From Polyangiaceae bacterium (GTDB lineage Bacteria; Myxococcota; Polyangia; Polyangiales; Polyangiaceae), in NCBI GenBank assembly GCA_025936205.1, contig JAICTU010000167.1:1-17024 (forward strand): a stretch of DNA of 17,024 nt, in the 5' to 3' direction. The position numbers and the translations under genes are program-made. Positions 13,903 to 17,024 of the stretch are shown piece after piece. The notes beneath the pieces were generated by a model. It had not been told where the DNA came from and ran no database searches. It saw nothing but the letters and a program-made list of their open reading frames with translations. Numbering within the stretch: the stretch's first letter is position 1; each line of letters starts with the position of its first letter.

Positions 13903-14898
13903 ATGAAACTCTGCCCTCCGGCCCTGGCTGCTGCCTTCGCGGTGATCCAGGCAGGCCTGTACCCGCACGGGGCACTGGCGGCCGCACACCGCTGCCCGGG
14001 CATGACCGTCGAGGCGGACGCGCGCTTTCGCAGCCGCTGGTCCGGTTTGCTCGAGCGCATCGAAAGAGAATTCTCGGTTCGCGCCGATCTCGACGCTTGC
14101 GCCCTTGTCGACCTGCGCGTGGAGGGCGAGGCGATCATCCTGGTGTCGGTCACGCTGCCCGACGGACGAGCCGTGTCGCGTCGCCTCACCGGAGGGGACG
14201 ATCTCGTTCCGACACTGCAAGCGTTACTGCTCCTCCCCGCCCCCTCGCCCCCTGCCCCAGCCGAAGCCTCGCCGCCGGCTCCAGCCGCGCCGCAGAGCAC
14301 GGCATGGGTCGCGGAGACCCTGCAGCGCGACGCGGCGCCGCCCACGACGGCAAGCCGCTCGCCGGGCCTCGAGCTCTCGCTCTTCGCTGCCGCTCGCGCG
14401 CGCAACGGCCAGATCGGCCTCGGTCTGGGAGCGCTCTCGTTGCTCGAGCACGATGACTGGCTCTTCGGCTTCGAAGGTCGCGCCGACTCCTATCGTGCCG
14501 TGAGCGGCGATGGCCGCAAGACAGCGCTCGAGCTGGCCCTTCTGGCTGGCAGGCGCTGCGAGCTCGACAGCGTGACGCTCGACCTGAGCGCTGGTCTCGC
14601 CGCCGCGATGCTACGCTTGGATGAATCGCACAGCAGGAGCCAGGGCGTCAGCGTGAGCAGGACCGGGACGATCACCGAGTCGTCCTCCTCCGTTCCGGCG
14701 GCGGCGCCCCGCTCGGGGCCGGTTCCGCGCTTGCTGCTGGGAGCTCGCTTGGATTTCAACCCGCGCTCGGTTTTCGGCACATTCGTCGGCATCGAGGGCG
14801 AGCTCGGTCCGGCGCTGGCGAGCGCCGAGCGCTCGTCAGCGCATTTGCCCGGGTACTCCGTGGGTGTCTCCCTGGGGGCCAGGCTCGGCACGCCATGA
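13903..14898 (+). CDS. Secreted protein with C-terminal beta-rich (outer-membrane-barrel-like) domain, first gene of the sigma cassette
   Basis: Unrecognised family, 331 residues. The signal peptide is MKLCPPALAAAFAVIQAGLYPHGALA, cleaved near residue 26-28. A small soluble domain (about 30-112) contains a long helix (WSGLLERIEREFSVRADL), alternating strands (LVDLRVEGEAIILVSVTLPDGRAVSRRL) and two cysteines (31, 66) that could pair. A Pro/Ala linker follows (113-150). The rest has amphipathic strands with small, aromatic and charged alternation (LELSLFAAARARNGQIGLGLGALSL; WLFGFEGRADSYRAV) typical of outer-membrane barrels, ending PGYSVGVSLGARLGTP. The ATG at 13903 has GGAAGG upstream. Its stop overlaps the sigma factor's ATG (ATGA at 14895-14898). 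This coupling suggests it belongs to the signalling pathway as sensor or target; I cannot name it. Confidence 0.8.
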   Translation: MKLCPPALAAAFAVIQAGLYPHGALAAAHRCPGMTVEADARFRSRWSGLLERIEREFSVRADLDACALVDLRVEGEAIILVSVTLPDGRAVSRRLTGGDDLVPTLQALLLLPAPSPPAPAEASPPAPAAPQSTAWVAETLQRDAAPPTTASRSPGLELSLFAAARARNGQIGLGLGALSLLEHDDWLFGFEGRADSYRAVSGDGRKTALELALLAGRRCELDSVTLDLSAGLAAAMLRLDESHSRSQGVSVSRTGTITESSSSVPAAAPRSGPVPRLLLGARLDFNPRSVFGTFVGIEGELGPALASAERSSAHLPGYSVGVSLGARLGTP

Positions 14899-15479
14899 TT
14901 GCACGCGGCAGCAAACGAGCTTCGCAGCGCGAAGCTCTCCAGATAGAGGACGCGGAGCTGATCCGCCAGCTGGCAACCGGCCAACTCGGCGCGCTCGGCG
15001 CGCTCTACGATCGCTATCGGGCACCGCTGCGCGGCTTTCTCGTGCGTGCCACCGGCGACGCCCACGACGTCGACGATCTGGTGCACGCCACGTTCCTCGC
15101 TGCCGCCCAGAGCGCTCATCGCTACGACGGCCGCGCCTCGTGCCGGCCCTGGCTGATCGGCATTGCCGCGCAGCTGCTGCGCCGCCGGCGCCGCTCGCTG
15201 GGGCGCTTGGTGGCCGTGCTGACTGCGCTCGGCGGTACCTTCCAACCAGCGAGCGATCCACGCCCGGCACTGCAGGCGCGCTCCGACCTGGAGCGAGCGC
15301 TCGCCGGGCTCAGCGAGGCCAAGCGCGTCACGCTGCTGATGGCCGAAGTGGAAGGCCTGAGCTGCGACGAAATCGCTCGAGCTCTCGAGATTCCCGTCGG
15401 TACGGTCTGGACGCGGCTGCACGCCGCGCGCCGCGAACTGCGCCAGGCCGTCAACCTCGAGGGAGCGGGTCAGCCATGA
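14895..15479 (+). CDS. RNA polymerase sigma factor, ECF (sigma-70 family)
   Basis: Alternative sigma factor of 194 residues. Region 2 (about 21-97): LIRQLATGQLGALGALYDRYRAPLRGFL, then the DVDDLVHATFLAAAQ segment (58-72) that corresponds to core-binding and -10 contacts, and RPWLIGIAAQLLRRRRR. Region 4 (about 129-186): LERALAGLSEAKRVTLLMAE, the helix-turn-helix LSCDEIARALEIPVGTVWTRLHAARREL and a basic end. A linker of about 30 residues separates them; there is no region 3, as in ECF factors. The ATG overlaps the preceding stop and the TGA overlaps the next ATG (ATGA, 15476-15479), so stoichiometry with the anti-sigma candidate is probably set by coupling. It should direct transcription in response to envelope signals; the regulon and promoter motif are unknown. 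Confidence 0.92.
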   Translation: MIARGSKRASQREALQIEDAELIRQLATGQLGALGALYDRYRAPLRGFLVRATGDAHDVDDLVHATFLAAAQSAHRYDGRASCRPWLIGIAAQLLRRRRRSLGRLVAVLTALGGTFQPASDPRPALQARSDLERALAGLSEAKRVTLLMAEVEGLSCDEIARALEIPVGTVWTRLHAARRELRQAVNLEGAGQP

Positions 15480-16549
15480 AGGCCGCTTGCCCGCGCCTGT
15501 TCGAGGTCGAAGCGCTACGCGACGGGCGACTCACGGGCGCAGAGGTCGTGCGCTTCCAGAGCCATCTCGGCGCCTGTAGCGTGTGCGCGCGGGAGGCGCG
15601 AGCCCTGCAGGCGCTCGCCTTGGCGCTGCGTTCGTCGGCTCCCGTGGCCGACGCCGACGAGCTGCACATCCGGCGGGAACGCACTCGCTTGCTCTCGGCA
15701 TTCGACGCGAGCCTCGTGCCGCCACTGCGCGAGCGCCCGATCGGTAGCGCGCCGGGCTGGCTTCGCCCGGTCGCCAGCGCGGCCGCGCTGGGCCTGCTAG
15801 CGTGTCTCGCGTTCCTGATCTGGCCGGCTCACACGGTCCCATCTCGGCCCGCCGAGCCCGCCGTGGCCCCGGTCGCGCTGGCGCCGGAAGCCGTCACGAT
15901 CCGCGCGAACGGCGCCGCCCGCTGGTCGCGGCGAGTGGAAGCGAGGCTCGAGCGGATCGTGCTGGAGAGCGGCACGCTTTCGATTCATGTCGACCATACT
16001 GTCTCGGAGCAGGGCGTGCTCGTCGTTCTCCCCGACGGTGAGCTCGAGGACATCGGCACCACCTTCGCCGTCAGTGCCGATGCGGGGCACACCACGCAGG
16101 TCACGGTCCAGGAGGGCGGCGTGCTCTTGCGTCTTCATGGACAGCCCGCGCTCGCGCTCGGCGCCGGTGACTCGTGGAGTCCTGCCTCGTCGGACGCCAC
16201 GCAGCTCCCTTCCACACCTGCCCCCGAACCCGCTCGGCGCAGTGCCAGACGGACGCGCTCGGCGACACCCACCCTCCGGCGGAGCGCGCCCGAGCCGGAC
16301 CCCTCCGCCGAGTTTCGCGCTGCGATGTCGGCCTTGGACAGCGGCGATAACACACGCGCGGCGAGCAGCTTCGCCGCGTTCCTCGGCGCACACCCCCATG
16401 ATGCCCACGCAGAGGACGCCGCCTACCTTCGCGTCCTGGCGCTCCAGCGCGCCGGCGACTCAACTGCCGCTCGGCTAGCCGCTCGCGACTACCTCAGCCG
16501 CTACCCCCGCGGCTTTCGGCGCGCCGAAGTCGAAGCTTTGGCGCGCTGA
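15476..16549 (+). CDS. Anti-sigma factor candidate: zinc finger, TM span, FecR domain and C-terminal TPR
   Basis: Protein of 357 residues with four parts. A cytoplasmic zinc-finger anti-sigma domain (about 1-50) has Cys5 and the H30-x3-C34-x2-C37 signature (SHLGACSVC). One membrane span follows at about 99-116 (ASAAALGLLACLAFLIWP). A FecR-type periplasmic domain (about 133-235) includes LESGTLSIHVDHT, VVLPDGELEDIGTTFAVSAD and TQVTVQEGGVLLRL, ending with LGAGDSW. After a Pro/Arg/Ser linker (240-275), helical repeats (about 277-357, FRAAMSALDSGDNTRAASSF and HAEDAAYLRVLALQRAGDSTAARLAARDYLSRYP) resemble TPR/BamD-like units. Known: zinc-finger anti-sigmas hold ECF factors at the membrane, and FecR domains receive outer-membrane signals. 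Inferred: here both roles plus a protein-binding arm are in one chain. The start overlaps the sigma stop by four bases. Confidence 0.87.
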   Translation: MKAACPRLFEVEALRDGRLTGAEVVRFQSHLGACSVCAREARALQALALALRSSAPVADADELHIRRERTRLLSAFDASLVPPLRERPIGSAPGWLRPVASAAALGLLACLAFLIWPAHTVPSRPAEPAVAPVALAPEAVTIRANGAARWSRRVEARLERIVLESGTLSIHVDHTVSEQGVLVVLPDGELEDIGTTFAVSADAGHTTQVTVQEGGVLLRLHGQPALALGAGDSWSPASSDATQLPSTPAPEPARRSARRTRSATPTLRRSAPEPDPSAEFRAAMSALDSGDNTRAASSFAAFLGAHPHDAHAEDAAYLRVLALQRAGDSTAARLAARDYLSRYPRGFRRAEVEALAR

Positions 16550-16648
16550 GCTGCCGGCAGAGCACGCGCTGCGCGCGCATCCGATCCTTGACCGCGCGCA
16601 TGAAGGAACTGTGCGCCTCGGGTGAATACAGATCAAGGCGTACAACTC

Positions 16649-17024
16649 ATGCGGCAACTTCAAGCATCGTTCGTGCTGCTCATCGTCGCGTCGACGAGCG
16701 CGGTCGCGGCGACCGTGCGTGCCGACACCGGCGTCCAGCTGGGTCTGCACGGTGGCATCCAGCTCCTCCACGACCACGGCCTGCACGATGAGAATGCCCC
16801 TTCCGCAGGCGCGGAGGCTCGTTTTTCGTTCGAGCTCAGCCCGCTGATCATCGCCCTCACGTTCGATCACTTCTTCGTCGAGGATCGGACGCTCTTTCAG
16901 GTGGGTGCGAACGCTCTCTATGATTTGCCGACCCGGCACCCGTTCCTCTACCCCTACCTGGGCGCCGGGGTCGGGCTGACCCGCTTCGCCTTGCCGGAGG
17001 TGGCGCCCGTCCCGAGCTCGAACA
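16649..17024 (+). CDS. Outer-membrane beta-barrel protein, 3' end beyond the window
   Basis: The first 125 residues are present and the frame is open to the right edge. A signal peptide (MRQLQASFVLLIVASTSAVAATVRA) precedes alternating strands: TGVQLGLHGGIQLLHDHG, AGAEARFSFELSPLIIALTFDHFF, LFQVGANALYDLP and PFLYPYLGAGVGLTRF. The 'PYLGAGVGLTRF' turn-strand is common in small 8-stranded barrels (OmpA/OmpW-like, 'porin family' annotation). The ATG follows AAGG at 10 bases, a little long. The gap of 99 bases from the anti-sigma gene contains two CGCGCGCAT copies (16572-16580 and, without its first base, 16593-16601) and no clear terminator, so read-through from the cassette or an own promoter are both possible. 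The precise function is unknown. Confidence 0.75.
   Translation, partial: MRQLQASFVLLIVASTSAVAATVRADTGVQLGLHGGIQLLHDHGLHDENAPSAGAEARFSFELSPLIIALTFDHFFVEDRTLFQVGANALYDLPTRHPFLYPYLGAGVGLTRFALPEVAPVPSSN

Noticed and set aside
13665..14405. Upstream extension of the GH44 frame to 14405
   Set aside because: The added 247 residues are Arg/Ser/Ala-rich without domain, lie antisense to the 13903 gene, and would bury the clear lipoprotein signal peptide.
14864..15475. Frame upstream of the anti-sigma gene that stays open through the sigma gene
   Set aside because: Arg/Pro-rich out-of-frame reading of the sigma gene; the real start is the ATG at 15476 that overlaps the sigma stop.
1..17024. CRISPR arrays, tRNA/rRNA genes, insertion sequences, phage or toxin-antitoxin genes
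   Set aside because: Looked for by eye: no regularly spaced repeats, no transposase or integrase motifs, and no cloverleaf-like segments were found.

Overview
The window is about 17 kb of high-GC, densely packed bacterial DNA. I infer a soil-type myxobacterium (Myxococcota, probably Polyangia). The basis is the strong G/C bias at third codon positions, many secreted lipoproteins, a GH44 endoglucanase, and an ECF sigma factor followed by a zinc-finger/FecR/TPR protein. No marker gene fixes the taxonomy. I see no rRNA, tRNA, CRISPR array, insertion sequence or phage gene.

Left part (1-4262, mostly leftward). An ABC-2 type exporter consists of an ATPase (931-1701) and its permease (1-934, running off the left edge), overlapping by a GTGA. 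Just upstream and in the same direction is a UDP-glucuronate decarboxylase-like nucleotide-sugar enzyme (1792-2859). Next comes a leftward pair made of a PhnB-like VOC protein (4262-3810) and a short-chain dehydrogenase (3797-3063) that lacks the usual YxxxK catalytic pair. A divergent LysR-type regulator (4406-5380) faces this pair, and a perfect T-N11-A palindrome (4381-4397) lies between them. The regulator ends in a lysine-rich, histone-like tail.

Middle (5467-11853). A 74-residue orphan gene runs rightward and meets, stop to stop, a leftward pair: a serine beta-lactamase-fold lipoprotein (7942-6380) overlapping a cysteine-rich jelly-roll lipoprotein (6393-5692). Rightward from 8130 lies an envelope sugar cluster: a polytopic GT-C-like membrane protein, a membrane-anchored discoidin (F5/8 type C) protein translationally coupled to it, and a GT87-like polyprenol-dependent glycosyltransferase.

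Right part (11946-17024). A leftward GH44 endoglucanase lipoprotein (13664-11946) is divergent from a tight rightward cassette. The cassette holds a secreted beta-rich protein (13903-14898), an ECF sigma factor (14895-15479) and a zinc-finger/TM/FecR/TPR anti-sigma candidate (15476-16549), joined by two ATGA overlaps. An outer-membrane barrel gene starts at 16649 and runs off the right edge. This cassette is the best candidate for a little-described system: an envelope signalling module in which a single-pass protein combines sigma sequestration, a FecR signal domain and a periplasmic TPR, with a secreted first gene as possible sensor or target. Function throughout is inferred from sequence motifs only.
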